The notes beneath the pieces are model-generated. The model had not been told where the DNA came from, searched no databases, and saw only the letters and a program-made list of their open reading frames with translations. Below, one piece after another: positions 26,155 through 35,461 of a DNA stretch of 64,000 bases. Origin of the DNA: Bacillus sp. 2205SS5-2 (GTDB taxonomy: Bacteria > Bacillota > Bacilli > Bacillales > Bacillaceae_K); NCBI RefSeq assembly GCF_037024155.1, contig NZ_JAYKTS010000018.1, forward strand, positions 26,275-90,274, written 5' to 3'. Both the position numbers and the translations under genes were made by a program. Position 1 is the stretch's first letter. The number at the start of each line of letters is the position of its first letter.

Positions 26155-27096
26155 ATGATGGGATCATTAGTAAAGGGGACAAAAGTAGGGCTCACCACGA
26201 CCTGGACGTTAGGGAAAATTATTTTCCCTACCACTTTATTGGTGACACTTGTGCAATACACTCCGCTACTACCATGGTTGATTGAGTGGATTTCACCATT
26301 TATGAGTTGGTTTGGTTTATCAGGAGATGCGGCTATCCCGCTTGTATTAGGTAATTTTTTGAATTTATATGCGGCGATTGGAGGAATTCTATCGCTTGAC
26401 TTAACGGTAAAAGAAGTCTTTATCGTTGCGATGATGTTGTCCTTTTCCCATAATTTACTGATCGAATCGAGTGTCGCCGTTAAGGTAGGGGTCAGGCTTT
26501 GGATTATACTCCTTGTCCGGATTGGCTTAGCTCTCTTTTCTGCTGTAGTTCTTCATCTCGTATGGGACGGAGGGAGTGAACTCGCTCAATATGGGTTTAT
26601 GCCTTCTGTTCAAGCAGATGTTGGCAGCTGGGCAATGATTGCCGCGATGGCTTTGCAAAAAGCAACCTTCGGGGTATTGCAGTTAGCTCTAATTGTGATT
26701 CCATTGATGATCGGTATTCAATTTTTGAAAGATTTACAATGGCTACAAAAATTCTCTGCGTTATTAGCTCCGTTTACGAGAAGGCTAGGAATGAATGAAA
26801 ATACTTCCACTACTTTGGCTGCGGGATTACTGTTTGGCTTGGCTTATGGAGCGGGTGTGATGATTCAAGCCGTGAAAGAGGATGGAGTGAGTAAGCGAGA
26901 CGTCACATTGGCGTTTATTTTTCTAGTAGGGTGTCATGCAGTTGTAGAGGATACGCTTATTTTCCTTCCACTTGGAATACCGGTGTGGCCTCTATTATTG
27001 ATTCGACTCGGAACGGCTATTATCTTAACCTGGGCCATAGGGAGAGCGTGGAAGAAAAAAGAAGTGTCTAATGGAAAGGAATTTACGCTAACATGA
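26155..27096 (+). CDS. yvoD: nucleoside-recognition (Gate-domain) membrane protein YvoD
   Basis: About 313 residues with eight or more membrane helices arranged as two similar halves, each with a Gate/nucleoside-recognition pattern (F-P-T-T-L-L-V-T ... L-P-W-L; later L-A-L-I-V-I-P-L-M-I-G). Position between lgt and ppaX matches B. subtilis yvoD. Transported substance unknown. AAGGAG at 26141-26146 gives 8 nt spacing to the ATG at 26155; the earlier ATG at 26134 overlaps lgt and lacks a site. The stop overlaps ppaX by 4 nt. Confidence 0.85.
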   Translation: MMGSLVKGTKVGLTTTWTLGKIIFPTTLLVTLVQYTPLLPWLIEWISPFMSWFGLSGDAAIPLVLGNFLNLYAAIGGILSLDLTVKEVFIVAMMLSFSHNLLIESSVAVKVGVRLWIILLVRIGLALFSAVVLHLVWDGGSELAQYGFMPSVQADVGSWAMIAAMALQKATFGVLQLALIVIPLMIGIQFLKDLQWLQKFSALLAPFTRRLGMNENTSTTLAAGLLFGLAYGAGVMIQAVKEDGVSKRDVTLAFIFLVGCHAVVEDTLIFLPLGIPVWPLLLIRLGTAIILTWAIGRAWKKKEVSNGKEFTLT

Positions 27097-27737
27097 AAAA
27101 CATAAACACCATATTATTTGATTTAGATGGAACGCTGATTGATACAAATGAATTAATCATCTCTTCGTTTCTTCATACGTTGAACTATTATTTTCCCAAT
27201 GATTATCAACGAGAAGATGTGCTGACATTTATTGGACCACCGTTAGAGGAAAGTTTTGAAAAAGTGGCACCGGATCAGGTCGAAGAAATGGTCAAGCGGT
27301 ACCGGGCGTATAACTTAGAGCATCATGACAAGCTGGTGAAAGAATTCAGTGGTGTAAAGGAAACGGTTGTTGCTCTTCATGAATTGGGCTATAAATTGGC
27401 AATCGTATCGACGAAAATTCGCTCAGTAGTAATCAAGGGATTAGAACTTATGAATCTAAGACCGTATTTTGATGTGATTATTGCTTTAGACGATGTAACG
27501 AATGCAAAACCAGATCCAGAGCCTCTTTATAAGGCACTAGAAGCATTAGGATCACTCCCGGAGGAAGCTTGTATGATTGGTGATAATCATCATGATATAT
27601 TAGCGGGCAAAAATGCGAACACCACATCCATTGGTGTTGCATGGTCAGCAAAAGGGAGAGGCTACTTAGAAGACTATCACCCAGATTATATTTTAGAGGA
27701 AATGCCCGATTTATTAGATTTATTAGGGGTGAAGTGA
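27093..27737 (+). CDS. ppaX: pyrophosphatase PpaX (HAD family)
   Basis: 214 residues, a haloacid-dehalogenase hydrolase that degrades the pyrophosphate released when HprK dephosphorylates P-Ser-HPr with phosphate. HAD motif I is F-D-L-D-G-T-L-I-D-T (about 9-18), motif II I-V-S-T-K (about 108), motif III K-P-D-P-E-P, motif IV I-G-D-N-H-H-D. The ATG overlaps the yvoD stop (ATGA). Being in the hprK operon strengthens the PpaX call over a generic phosphoglycolate phosphatase. Confidence 0.93.
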   Translation: MKNINTILFDLDGTLIDTNELIISSFLHTLNYYFPNDYQREDVLTFIGPPLEESFEKVAPDQVEEMVKRYRAYNLEHHDKLVKEFSGVKETVVALHELGYKLAIVSTKIRSVVIKGLELMNLRPYFDVIIALDDVTNAKPDPEPLYKALEALGSLPEEACMIGDNHHDILAGKNANTTSIGVAWSAKGRGYLEDYHPDYILEEMPDLLDLLGVK

Positions 27738-27739
27738 GA

Positions 27740-28282
27740 ATGAGGCGTACCACGCGCTACGAAGTTCAGGGAGCTAATTCGCTCTGGCATGTGTATAAGA
27801 CGGTACCGTTTATCAAGGTTGTAAAAAACTTTGCGGTCATTCAACTGGCGCGATACACCCCTTTTTTGGGGATGAAAAACTGGATGTATCGTACGTTTCT
27901 ACACATGAAAATAGGGAAGCAAACCTCATTTGCCTTAATGGTGATGCTCGATGTCATGTTCCCAGAAAAAATTTCTGTCGGTCGAAACACGGTCATCGGC
28001 TATAATACCACTATCCTCGCGCATGAATATTTAATCAAGGAATATCGTTTGGGTGAAGTGGACATTGGCAGTGAGGTTATGATTGGAGCCAATTGCACAA
28101 TATTGCCGGGTGTGAAAATAGGAGATGGAGCGATTGTCTCTGCGGGTACGCTGGTGCATCAAGATGTTCCTGAGGGTTCGTTTGTCGGAGGGAACCCGAT
28201 GAAAATCATTTATAGCAAAGAGGAGTTAAAAGAACGTTGGAAAGATGATCGCATTTATGGAGAAATGAATAGTATTTCGTGA
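27740..28282 (+). CDS. yvoF: hexapeptide-repeat acyltransferase YvoF
   Basis: 180 residues. The C-terminal two-thirds shows left-handed beta-helix hexapeptide repeats (V-G-R-N-T-V-I-G-Y-N; I-G-S-E-V-M-I-G-A-N; I-G-D-G-A-I-V-S-A-G) with H-E-Y near the catalytic histidine, and the end G-N-P-M-K-I-I is typical of acetyltransferases of the LacA/NodL group. Acceptor unknown. The ATG at 27740 lies 3 nt after the ppaX stop with GGGGTG upstream; a longer frame from 27641 lies inside ppaX and is rejected. It ends the operon. Confidence 0.88.
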   Translation: MRRTTRYEVQGANSLWHVYKTVPFIKVVKNFAVIQLARYTPFLGMKNWMYRTFLHMKIGKQTSFALMVMLDVMFPEKISVGRNTVIGYNTTILAHEYLIKEYRLGEVDIGSEVMIGANCTILPGVKIGDGAIVSAGTLVHQDVPEGSFVGGNPMKIIYSKEELKERWKDDRIYGEMNSIS

Positions 28283-28314
28283 AGTCTGCTACCATTGGGT
28301 GCAGGCTTTTTTTA
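28283..28314 (+). terminator. terminator after the hprK operon
   Basis: AGTCTGC pairs with GCAGGCT (one G.T pair) around an 11-nt loop, then TTTTTT. Confidence 0.75.
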
Positions 28315-28315
28315 A

Positions 28316-28474
28316 GTCTATTTTCGTAAAGTTTGTTGCTTTTCGTATCAGTTTATCATGATTGAATAGCTTTGTTTCGTGGCATCATTTCGTCTAATTT
28401 TGAGGGAAACAAACTGTGAAATGGAGGATTTAATCAAAAATCAGATGTAATAGCCACAATGCATACGATAATTT
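28316..28474 (+). repeat. GGCT-TTTTCG mini-element, full-length 159-nt copy
   Basis: Left end GTCTATTTTCGTAAAGTTTG, interior TTTCGTGGCATCATTTCGTC and GAAATGGAGGATTTAATC, right end AGCCACAATGCATACGATAA. The outermost right bases have drifted. A second left-end fragment (GGCAGTTTTGGCAAAG) follows at 28480. Confidence 0.75.
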
Positions 28475-28801
28475 TATTAGGCAGTTTTGGCAAAGGAACA
28501 AACTAGGGAAATAAATCCTTCATATTATCTTCCATAGAACTTTTGCCACCTTCCTATTTGTAAATAAATGAAGCTGTCTGTATGTGTTGAATGATGTCCA
28601 GTTAACAGTTGACGTAAGGTAAAATGCACGTTAAACTACAGTTAACTTTAACTTGGTAGTATATTAGCGAGATAAAGTAATTTGATAATTTAATATTACT
28701 TGATACATCCATCAAAGGGATTCTTCATCAGCAAGGATCGATTATTTAATTCATGTTAGGTATTAAAACACCGGTTTGAATGGGATGAAAGGAGACGAAA
28801 G
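28475..28801 (+). promoter_or_regulatory. leader region of the histidine operon, with GTTAAC words
   Basis: No gene is present. It contains a repeat fragment on the left, then TTGACG (28609-28614), a possible -35 with a weak TAAACT 17 nt later. GTTAAC words cluster around it: GTTAAC-A-GTTGAC at 28601-28613 and the inverted pair GTTAA-N7-TTAAC at 28630-28646. These could be an operator for a his regulator. No T-box or S-box consensus was found. Confidence 0.4.
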
Positions 28802-29983
28802 ATGACAAAAATATTTATGTTTGAAAAACCACTTGGAATGAGAGACACCTTTCCAATTACATATAAAAAAATAAAAATGATCAAAGAAGAGATGGAGAAA
28901 GAATGGACTTTATGGGGATATTCCTTTTTAGAAACCCCTGCCTTGGAGTATTACAATACAGTTGGGATGGCCTCGGCGATACAAGAAGAACAGTTATTTA
29001 AACTATTAGATCAAGAGGGAAACACCCTCGTATTACGTCCAGATATGACAGCCCCGATCGCAAGAGTGGCTGCATCTAAGCTCTTAAGTACGCGTAATCC
29101 CCTCCGACTTGCCTATCATTCAAAGGTGTATCGAGCGCAGCAAAGAGAAGGTGGGAAAGCAGCAGAATTTGAGCAATTAGGAATTGAATGCATTGGTGAT
29201 GGAACAATCAGCGCGGATGCGGAAGTAATCGCTCTTATGATTTCTTCCTTGAATGGCCTGCAATTAGACTCGTTTATAGTATCGATTGGGCATATTGGTT
29301 TTGTTCAATCTCTTTTGAATGAAGTGTTGGGAAATGACTCGCAGGTACACGAGTTGCAACGTTTTCTTTTTGATAAAAACTATGTAGGGTTCGAAACATA
29401 CGTCCAGTCATTATCGCTCTCATCCCTAGATAAGCATCGACTTTCCAAACTTTTATCCCTTACTGGTAAAAATGATTGCTTACAAATAGCTTATGATCTA
29501 GTTTGTTCAGAAGAAGCCAGAAACGCATTAGATGAATTATCCTTGTTATGGGAGCAGTTAGACGAATATGGTGTGGCAACCTCAATAAAAATTGATCTTG
29601 GTCAAGTTAGCCATATGAGCTATTATACAGGTCTAGTGTTTGAGGTATCTGCCAATTCTGTCGGTTTTCCGATTGGAAATGGAGGGCGTTATGATCATTT
29701 ACTCACTAAATTCGGAAAAACGGTTGCAGCAACAGGTTTTGCGATCTCAATGAACTATCTTCTGCAAGCACTTGAAGGAACGATCCAACCTGTAAACGAA
29801 TGTGAGCTTGTTCTGTTTCAAGAGGGATGGAGAAAGGAAGCCCTTCAATTCGTTCGCGAAAAACGGGCAATAGGTGTGAATGTGGTCATGCAGGATATGA
29901 ACGGGGTAGAGGATGTTGGGAAATTTATAACATCCTATCAACAAGTGTATTTTTTAAACGGAGAGGGTAGTAATAGATGCTAA
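28802..29983 (+). CDS. hisZ: ATP phosphoribosyltransferase regulatory subunit HisZ
   Basis: 393 residues, a histidyl-tRNA-synthetase-like protein without the anticodon-binding domain. It joins short-form HisG to make the active, histidine-inhibited first enzyme of histidine synthesis. Class II synthetase-like motifs are seen: [19 protein letters not shown] (about 76) and G-G-R-Y-D-H-L-L (about 295). AAAGGAG precedes the ATG. It overlaps hisG by 7 nt, and the presence of short HisG next to it confirms the role. Confidence 0.94.
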   Translation: MTKIFMFEKPLGMRDTFPITYKKIKMIKEEMEKEWTLWGYSFLETPALEYYNTVGMASAIQEEQLFKLLDQEGNTLVLRPDMTAPIARVAASKLLSTRNPLRLAYHSKVYRAQQREGGKAAEFEQLGIECIGDGTISADAEVIALMISSLNGLQLDSFIVSIGHIGFVQSLLNEVLGNDSQVHELQRFLFDKNYVGFETYVQSLSLSSLDKHRLSKLLSLTGKNDCLQIAYDLVCSEEARNALDELSLLWEQLDEYGVATSIKIDLGQVSHMSYYTGLVFEVSANSVGFPIGNGGRYDHLLTKFGKTVAATGFAISMNYLLQALEGTIQPVNECELVLFQEGWRKEALQFVREKRAIGVNVVMQDMNGVEDVGKFITSYQQVYFLNGEGSNRC

Positions 29984-30618
29984 CCATTGCCATGCCAAAG
30001 GGAAGAATTTTTAATGAAGCAGTCAAATTACTCGACTTAGCGGGATACAAGCTTCCACCCGCATTCGAGGATTCACGAAAGTTGATTATAGATGTAGATG
30101 AAGAAAATCTACAGTTTATCTTAGCAAAACCTATGGATGTTCCTACCTATGTAGAATATGGTGTGGCTGATCTTGGGGTTGCAGGAAAAGATGTGCTCTT
30201 AGAAGAAGAACGAAATGTATATGAGTTACTCGATTTGCATATAAGTGAATGCTATCTAGCGGTTGCGGGACTTCCAGACACGATTATGAATGAAGTTGCG
30301 CCAAAAATAGCGACGAAATATCCGAATGTAGCTTCCTCATTTTTTCGTGAACAAGGAGAACAAGTGGAAGTAATTAAACTAAATGGCTCCATTGAGCTCG
30401 CTCCGCTTATTGGGTTAGCTGACCGAATAGTGGATATCGTATCAAGCGGACAAACACTCCAAGCAAATGGATTAATTGAATATGAAAAAATCGCCCATAT
30501 AACTTCTAGACTCATTGTAAACACCGTTAGCTATCGCACCAAATCTGCGCAAATATCCGCTTTGGTACAACGATTATGTAATGTCATTGGAGAAACGGGG
30601 GGAGGGCATGAGGATTGA
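29977..30618 (+). CDS. hisG: ATP phosphoribosyltransferase, short form
   Basis: 213 residues; joins ATP and PRPP to form phosphoribosyl-ATP. It starts A-M-P-K-G-R-I, has [15 protein letters not shown] (about 50-64) and the PRPP-binding D-I-V-S-S-G-Q-T-L (about 152-160). The C-terminal regulatory domain of long HisG is absent, so it needs HisZ, encoded immediately upstream with an overlap. It overlaps hisD by 11 nt. Confidence 0.95.
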   Translation: MLTIAMPKGRIFNEAVKLLDLAGYKLPPAFEDSRKLIIDVDEENLQFILAKPMDVPTYVEYGVADLGVAGKDVLLEEERNVYELLDLHISECYLAVAGLPDTIMNEVAPKIATKYPNVASSFFREQGEQVEVIKLNGSIELAPLIGLADRIVDIVSSGQTLQANGLIEYEKIAHITSRLIVNTVSYRTKSAQISALVQRLCNVIGETGGGHED

Positions 30619-31876
30619 AAAAGCAACGATAACAGCATCGCTGAAACGTTCAGTTGAAAGTGGAACCGCTCAGCAACAACAAGAGGTTAATAGAATCATA
30701 GACAAAGTAAAAGTCGCTGGAGATGCAGCGCTTTATTCCTTTACAGAAAAATTTGATTCGGTCCAATTAGCAGAATTTCGTGTAACCGAAGCGGAGATTG
30801 AACGAGCATTTAGGTCGCTGGATTCTGACATGATTAACATCCTAGAAGAGGCGGCTCAAAATATATACAATTTTCACGAAAAACAAACCTCACAATCGTG
30901 GTTTACAACAGATGACGAAGGCACGTTGCTCGGTCAAAAAGTGACCCCGCTCGATTCAGTAGGTGTCTATGTGCCAGGGGGGACAGCTGCTTACCCTTCT
31001 TCTGTTTTGATGAATGTGATGCCGGCAAAAGTAGCCAAAGTCGAGCGGATTGTGATGGTTTCACCACCTAAGAAAGATGGCAACATTCCAGCCGGTGTTT
31101 TAGCAGCAGCCAAGATTGCGGGTGTTCATGAAATTTATAAGCTAGGTGGCGCCCATGCGATTGCGGCATTAGCCTATGGAACCGAGTCCATTCAACCGGT
31201 TGATAAAATTGTTGGACCGGGAAATATCTATGTTGCGTTAGCGAAAAAATCCGTTTTTGGGATGGTGGATATCGATATGATTGCCGGTCCCAGTGAAATC
31301 GTGGTAGTAGCGGATGAAAGCGGTGAGGCGGCTCAGATTGCGGCTGACTTACTCTCACAAGCGGAGCATGATGAACGAGCCAGTGCAATTTTGGTAACTT
31401 CTTCTGAAAGTCTGGCTGAAAATGTGAAAACGGAATTAGAAAAACAACTCGCCACGCTTCCCCGGAAAGAAATTGCCGAAAAAGCGTTAGAGCACCATGG
31501 ACGGATTTATGTGACGAGAGATAGTATTGAGAGCATTCAAATTGTGAATAAACTAGCACCAGAGCATGTTGAAGTGATAACGAAAAATGCCTTCGAAACG
31601 GCCATGCAAATTCGTCATGCTGGAGCAATTTTTATCGGGCCCTACAGTTCAGAACCAATTGGCGATTATTTCGCTGGTCCCAATCACGTTCTTCCGACAA
31701 ACGGGACAGCCCGCTTTTCTAGTCCTCTTTCAGTGGATGATTTTGTGAAAAAATCAAGCATTATTCAATATAGTGAAGCAGCTCTGAAACAAAACGGTAA
31801 AAAAATCGCCTCATTTGCGCGCTTAGAAGGACTAGAAGCACATGCTAGAGCAGTGGAAATCAGAAATTTGAAATAG
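30608..31876 (+). CDS. hisD: histidinol dehydrogenase
   Basis: 422 residues; oxidises histidinol to histidine in two NAD-dependent steps, using zinc. [16 protein letters not shown] (about 116-131), G-P-G-N-I-Y-V, I-A-G-P-S-E (about 222-232), the catalytic Q-A-E-H-D (about 254) and the A-P-E-H-V-E histidine (about 324) are present. The ATG at 30608 lies inside the end of hisG behind GGGGGGAGG; the longer frame from 30581 lacks such a site. Confidence 0.96.
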   Translation: MRIEKATITASLKRSVESGTAQQQQEVNRIIDKVKVAGDAALYSFTEKFDSVQLAEFRVTEAEIERAFRSLDSDMINILEEAAQNIYNFHEKQTSQSWFTTDDEGTLLGQKVTPLDSVGVYVPGGTAAYPSSVLMNVMPAKVAKVERIVMVSPPKKDGNIPAGVLAAAKIAGVHEIYKLGGAHAIAALAYGTESIQPVDKIVGPGNIYVALAKKSVFGMVDIDMIAGPSEIVVVADESGEAAQIAADLLSQAEHDERASAILVTSSESLAENVKTELEKQLATLPRKEIAEKALEHHGRIYVTRDSIESIQIVNKLAPEHVEVITKNAFETAMQIRHAGAIFIGPYSSEPIGDYFAGPNHVLPTNGTARFSSPLSVDDFVKKSSIIQYSEAALKQNGKKIASFARLEGLEAHARAVEIRNLK

Positions 31877-31887
31877 GGGGACATATG

Positions 31888-32487
31888 ATGGAAGGGATAG
31901 TTGAAAGGAACGCAACGATTAACCGACAAACTTTTGAAACGAATATATCTCTAGGATTTGCGGTTGATGGAGAAGGGAAGGCCGAAATAAATACGAATGT
32001 CCCTTTTATGACTCATATGTTGGAGCTATTCACAAAGCACGGTCACTTTAACTTGACCCTGAATGCCCAAGGAGATACCGATGTGGATGATCATCATACT
32101 ACGGAGGATATTGGAATTTGCCTTGGACAAGCCCTAAAAGAAGCCTTAGGATCTAAAAAGGGAATTAAGCGCTATGGGAGTGCCTTTGTCCCGATGGATG
32201 AGGCACTAGCACAAGTGGTGGTAGATGTAAGCAATCGTCCCCATTTAGAAATGAGAGCATCTTTTCCAAGCCAAAAGTTGGGTACGTTTGATACCGAGTT
32301 AGTTCATGAATTTCTATGGAAACTTGCACTTGAAGCGCGCATGAACTTGCATGTGATTGTCCACTACGGTCAAAATACGCATCATATCATCGAAGCCATC
32401 TTCAAAGCAATTGCCCGAGCGTTAGATGAGGCGACGACGATTGATCCAAGAGTAACAGGGATTCCCTCGACGAAAGGGATATTATAA
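31888..32487 (+). CDS. hisB: imidazoleglycerol-phosphate dehydratase
   Basis: 199 residues, dehydratase only, without the histidinol-phosphatase domain of enteric HisB. Manganese-binding histidine clusters are D-V-D-D-H-H-T-T-E-D-I-G (about 67-78) and H-Y-G-Q-N-T-H-H-I-I-E (about 150-160), with S-N-R-P at about 115. Tandem ATGs at 31885 and 31888 are possible; AGGGGG ends at 31880, so 31888 has the better spacing. hisH begins directly after its stop. Confidence 0.95.
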   Translation: MEGIVERNATINRQTFETNISLGFAVDGEGKAEINTNVPFMTHMLELFTKHGHFNLTLNAQGDTDVDDHHTTEDIGICLGQALKEALGSKKGIKRYGSAFVPMDEALAQVVVDVSNRPHLEMRASFPSQKLGTFDTELVHEFLWKLALEARMNLHVIVHYGQNTHHIIEAIFKAIARALDEATTIDPRVTGIPSTKGIL

Positions 32488-33111
32488 ATGATTGGGATTA
32501 TTGACTATGGAATGGGAAATCTTTTTTCGGTCAGCAAAGCTTTGCACCGCTTGAATATTCCTTATTTTCTTTCTGAATCAGTAGAGGAATTACAGCAAGC
32601 AGATGGACTTATATTACCAGGTGTCGGCAGCTTTAAAGATGCGATGAAGTTATTGCAAGAAAAGAAAATAGATCGTTTGCTAAAAAACTACTCTGCTTCT
32701 GGGAAACCCGTTTTAGGGATTTGTCTTGGGATGCAACTTTTATATGAAGAAAGTGAGGAGAATGGACATACAACGGGTCTTTCTCTTTTAAAAGGAAAAG
32801 TAAGGCACATTCCTAAGGGGGAGGTAAAGGTTCCTCATATGGGGTGGAACCTTCTTCGCTATAATGGTTTTTCCCCACTCATAAACAAGTTACCACAACA
32901 GCATGTGTATTTTGTTCACTCGTATTATGTAACGGAATTTGCTCCCAAAGAACTTCTGGCTTCTTGCAGCTATCATGTAGAAATTCCTGCAATCGTAGGA
33001 AAAGAAAATATTATCGGGATGCAATTTCATCCGGAGAAAAGTGGGTCTCTCGGCATGAGATTATTGCAAAACTTTACGGAACTGGTCCAGAAAGGAATTG
33101 TGATCGCATGA
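32488..33111 (+). CDS. hisH: imidazole glycerol phosphate synthase, glutaminase subunit
   Basis: 207 residues, class I glutamine amidotransferase that feeds ammonia to HisF. D-Y-G-M-G-N-L is at the start, the nucleophile cysteine is in G-I-C-L-G-M-Q (about 79), and the histidine and glutamate of the triad are in F-H-P-E-K-S-G (about 181). V-P-H-M-G-W-N is the HisH-specific oxyanion-strand segment. The stop overlaps the hisA ATG (ATGA). Confidence 0.95.
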   Translation: MIGIIDYGMGNLFSVSKALHRLNIPYFLSESVEELQQADGLILPGVGSFKDAMKLLQEKKIDRLLKNYSASGKPVLGICLGMQLLYEESEENGHTTGLSLLKGKVRHIPKGEVKVPHMGWNLLRYNGFSPLINKLPQQHVYFVHSYYVTEFAPKELLASCSYHVEIPAIVGKENIIGMQFHPEKSGSLGMRLLQNFTELVQKGIVIA

Positions 33112-33830
33112 GTTTGACGATCTATCCAGCTATTGACATGCTTGGTGGCAAATGTGTTCGCCTTCAGCAGGGGGATTACCAAAAAGAAACGATTTACGGC
33201 GATATTTTAGAGAGAGCAGAGCACTTTGTGAAAAACGGAGCTCAGTGGATACATATGGTTGACCTGGACGGTGCAAAAGATGGCGACACCATTCATCGCG
33301 ATTTTGTTTGCCAGGTGGCGAATACGTTAAACGTTTCCGTTCAAGTAGGAGGGGGAATTCGTTCAGAGGCCGACCTTCGCTACTACTTAGATAATGGTGT
33401 GAAGCGTGTGATTATCGGTAGCCTAGCTGTATCGCATCGATCGTTAGTGAAAGAATGGTTAGTCAATTACGGAGATCAAATTGTCATCGGTCTGGATGCG
33501 AAAGATGGCTATGTGGCTACCCAAGGTTGGCAAGAGACCTCTGAGCTAACGGCGATTGATTTAGCCCAGGAGTTAGTAGAAGCAGGGGCGGAAACGTTTA
33601 TTTTTACAGACATTGCAACAGACGGGATGCTTTCAGGGCCAAATATTGAGGCAGTAGCAAAGCTTGGTGAAGTAACCGGGAAACAGGTCATTGCTTCAGG
33701 CGGAGTAAGTTCACTAGCCGATCTCAAGGAATTGGGGATGAAGTCAAACATACAAGGGGCTATTGTGGGAAAAGCACTCTATGAGAAGCGATTTTCTTTG
33801 CGAGATGCCATCGAGGTCACTACATGCTAA
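33108..33830 (+). CDS. hisA: phosphoribosylformimino-AICAR ribotide isomerase
   Basis: 240 residues, a (beta-alpha)8 barrel doing an Amadori rearrangement (ProFAR to PRFAR). The catalytic aspartates are in [13 protein letters not shown] (about 6-18) and F-T-D-I-A-T-D-G-M (about 164-172); the phosphate-binding segments are V-G-G-G-I-R and A-S-G-G-V-S. The ATG at 33108 overlaps the hisH stop by 4 nt; the long frame from 32964 is an overlap artefact. Its end overlaps hisF. Confidence 0.95.
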   Translation: MSLTIYPAIDMLGGKCVRLQQGDYQKETIYGDILERAEHFVKNGAQWIHMVDLDGAKDGDTIHRDFVCQVANTLNVSVQVGGGIRSEADLRYYLDNGVKRVIIGSLAVSHRSLVKEWLVNYGDQIVIGLDAKDGYVATQGWQETSELTAIDLAQELVEAGAETFIFTDIATDGMLSGPNIEAVAKLGEVTGKQVIASGGVSSLADLKELGMKSNIQGAIVGKALYEKRFSLRDAIEVTTC

Positions 33831-34579
33831 CAAAACGAATTATTCCATGTTTAGACGTTAAAGAGGGAAGGGTCGTAAAAGGCATTCAATTTGTCGAGCT
33901 ACGCGATGCAGGGGATCCTGTTGAGTTAGCGAAAATTTACGATAAACAAGGAGCAGACGAACTAGTCTTCTTAGATATATCTGCTACACATGAAGGCAGA
34001 AAAACGATGGTTAATGTGGTGAAAGCTGTTGCCTCAGAACTCGCCATCCCTTTTACCGTTGGTGGAGGTATTCATTCAGTAAGTGATATGAAAGAAATTC
34101 TTCGTTCAGGTGCAGATAAGGTGTCCTTAAATACAGCCGCAGTTTTAAGGCCGGAGTTAATTACTGAGGGAGCCAGGTATTTTGGTTCTCAATGCATCGT
34201 CGTTGCGATTGATGCCAAGCAAGACGACAAGCTTGGCTGGCGTGTACACACACATGGGGGTCGCACACCAACGGACTATTCAGCTGTCGAATGGGCAAGG
34301 GAAGCTGTTAATCGTGGAGCGGGAGAAATCTTACTAACCAGCATGGATACCGACGGCGGAAAAAATGGATATAATCTCGCATTGACAAAAGCCATCAGTG
34401 AAGCGGTCTCGGTTCCAGTCATTGCTTCTGGAGGAGCGGGAAGTGCAGCTGATTTTTTCCACGCCTTTACCAGTGGCAAGGCAGACGCAGCCTTAGCAGC
34501 CTCCATTTTCCACTATGAAGAAACGAGTGTTCAAGAGGTGAAGCGTTTTTTGAAAACAAAAGGAGTTGTTGTACGATGA
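33824..34579 (+). CDS. hisF: imidazole glycerol phosphate synthase, cyclase subunit
   Basis: 251 residues, a barrel enzyme that with HisH turns PRFAR and ammonia into imidazole glycerol phosphate and AICAR. Catalytic aspartates lie in [14 protein letters not shown] (about 6-19) and S-M-D-T-D-G (about 127-132); F-V-G-G-G-I and A-S-G-G-A-G bind phosphate. Overlaps hisA by 7 nt and hisI by 4 nt. Confidence 0.96.
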   Translation: MLTKRIIPCLDVKEGRVVKGIQFVELRDAGDPVELAKIYDKQGADELVFLDISATHEGRKTMVNVVKAVASELAIPFTVGGGIHSVSDMKEILRSGADKVSLNTAAVLRPELITEGARYFGSQCIVVAIDAKQDDKLGWRVHTHGGRTPTDYSAVEWAREAVNRGAGEILLTSMDTDGGKNGYNLALTKAISEAVSVPVIASGGAGSAADFFHAFTSGKADAALAASIFHYEETSVQEVKRFLKTKGVVVR

Positions 34580-35223
34580 AAATAGATTCAGATTTTGTGA
34601 AGGACATCGTCTTTGATGAAAAAGGACTTGTCCCGGCGATTGTGCAGGATGCTAAAACCAAAGAGGTACTTACCCTGGCATATATGTCGAAGGAGTCATT
34701 GCGGAGGTCTATTGATTCCGGTGAAACTTGGTTCTATAGTAGATCAAGAGCCGAGCTTTGGCATAAAGGAGCTAGTAGCGGAAACACACAATCCATTGTC
34801 GAGCTTCGCTTTGATTGTGATAAGGATGCGATTTTAGCCTTAGTAAAACCAGAAGGACCAGCTTGCCATACAGGCGAAGTCAGTTGTTTTACTCCCTCCT
34901 TTTATCAGAGAGATGAGTGCGAGGGAGAACAGCCGGAAGAAAACAACATTTTAGAGACGCTGCAACAGCTTATTTCAGAGCGAGAGCAAAACATGCCTGC
35001 AGGAGCCTATACAACGTATTTATTTTCAGAAGGACTTGATAAGATTTTGAAAAAAGTCGGCGAAGAGAGTGCAGAAGTCATTATTGCGGCAAAGAATCGA
35101 GATAAGGAAGAATTAACATGGGAGACAGCCGATCTCCTCTATCACCTTCTAGTCCTACTTCAAGAGCAAAAATTACCGTTTCAAGACGTGCTGAATGTAT
35201 TAGCAGAACGTCAGAAGAAATAA
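34576..35223 (+). CDS. hisI: bifunctional phosphoribosyl-AMP cyclohydrolase / phosphoribosyl-ATP pyrophosphatase
   Basis: 215 residues with two domains. The N-terminal cyclohydrolase (1-110) has [11 protein letters not shown] (about 53-63), D-C-D-K-D-A and the C-H-T-G zinc site. The C-terminal pyrophosphatase (about 118-215) has K-V-G-E-E-S-A-E-V and D-L-L-Y-H-L-L-V-L. Last gene of hisZGDBHAFI. hisC and a histidinol-phosphatase gene are not in the window and must lie elsewhere, as in B. subtilis. Confidence 0.95.
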   Translation: MKIDSDFVKDIVFDEKGLVPAIVQDAKTKEVLTLAYMSKESLRRSIDSGETWFYSRSRAELWHKGASSGNTQSIVELRFDCDKDAILALVKPEGPACHTGEVSCFTPSFYQRDECEGEQPEENNILETLQQLISEREQNMPAGAYTTYLFSEGLDKILKKVGEESAEVIIAAKNRDKEELTWETADLLYHLLVLLQEQKLPFQDVLNVLAERQKK

Positions 35224-35228
35224 AATGG

Positions 35229-35258
35229 CGAATCGCATACATGCGGTTCTTTTTTTAC
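35229..35258 (+). terminator. terminator after the histidine operon
   Basis: GAATCGCAT pairs with ATGCGGTTC (one G.T) around a short loop, followed by TTTTTTT. Confidence 0.8.
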
Positions 35259-35344
35259 GGCTAACTTCGTAAAATTTGTTGCTTTACGAACCAGATAATA
35301 ACCTGTAAAAAGCGTTCTTTCGGGGCATCTTTTCGTCTTTTGTT
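35259..35344 (+). repeat. GGCT-TTTTCG mini-element, left half only
   Basis: Begins GGCTAACTTCGTAAAATTTG and reaches TTTCGGGGCATCTTTTCGTC; the right half is missing. It directly abuts the his terminator. Confidence 0.65.
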
Positions 35345-35461
35345 ACTGAGCCCCTCTCTAGCTACCTTGAGGATTTCCAATAAATTTCTTCCAACAGATG
35401 TTTAGCAAACATACTAGATATGGTATACTACTGTAGTTAATAATACGTTCGGAGGAAATAC

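Noticed and set aside
28475..28801. T-box or other tRNA-sensing leader for the his operon
   Set aside because: No T-box core (AGGGTGGNACCGCG), no specifier arrangement and no terminator were found in the leader.
31068..31628. 186-codon minus-strand frame inside hisD
   Set aside because: Antisense shadow of a well-conserved gene; low-complexity composition without domain signs.
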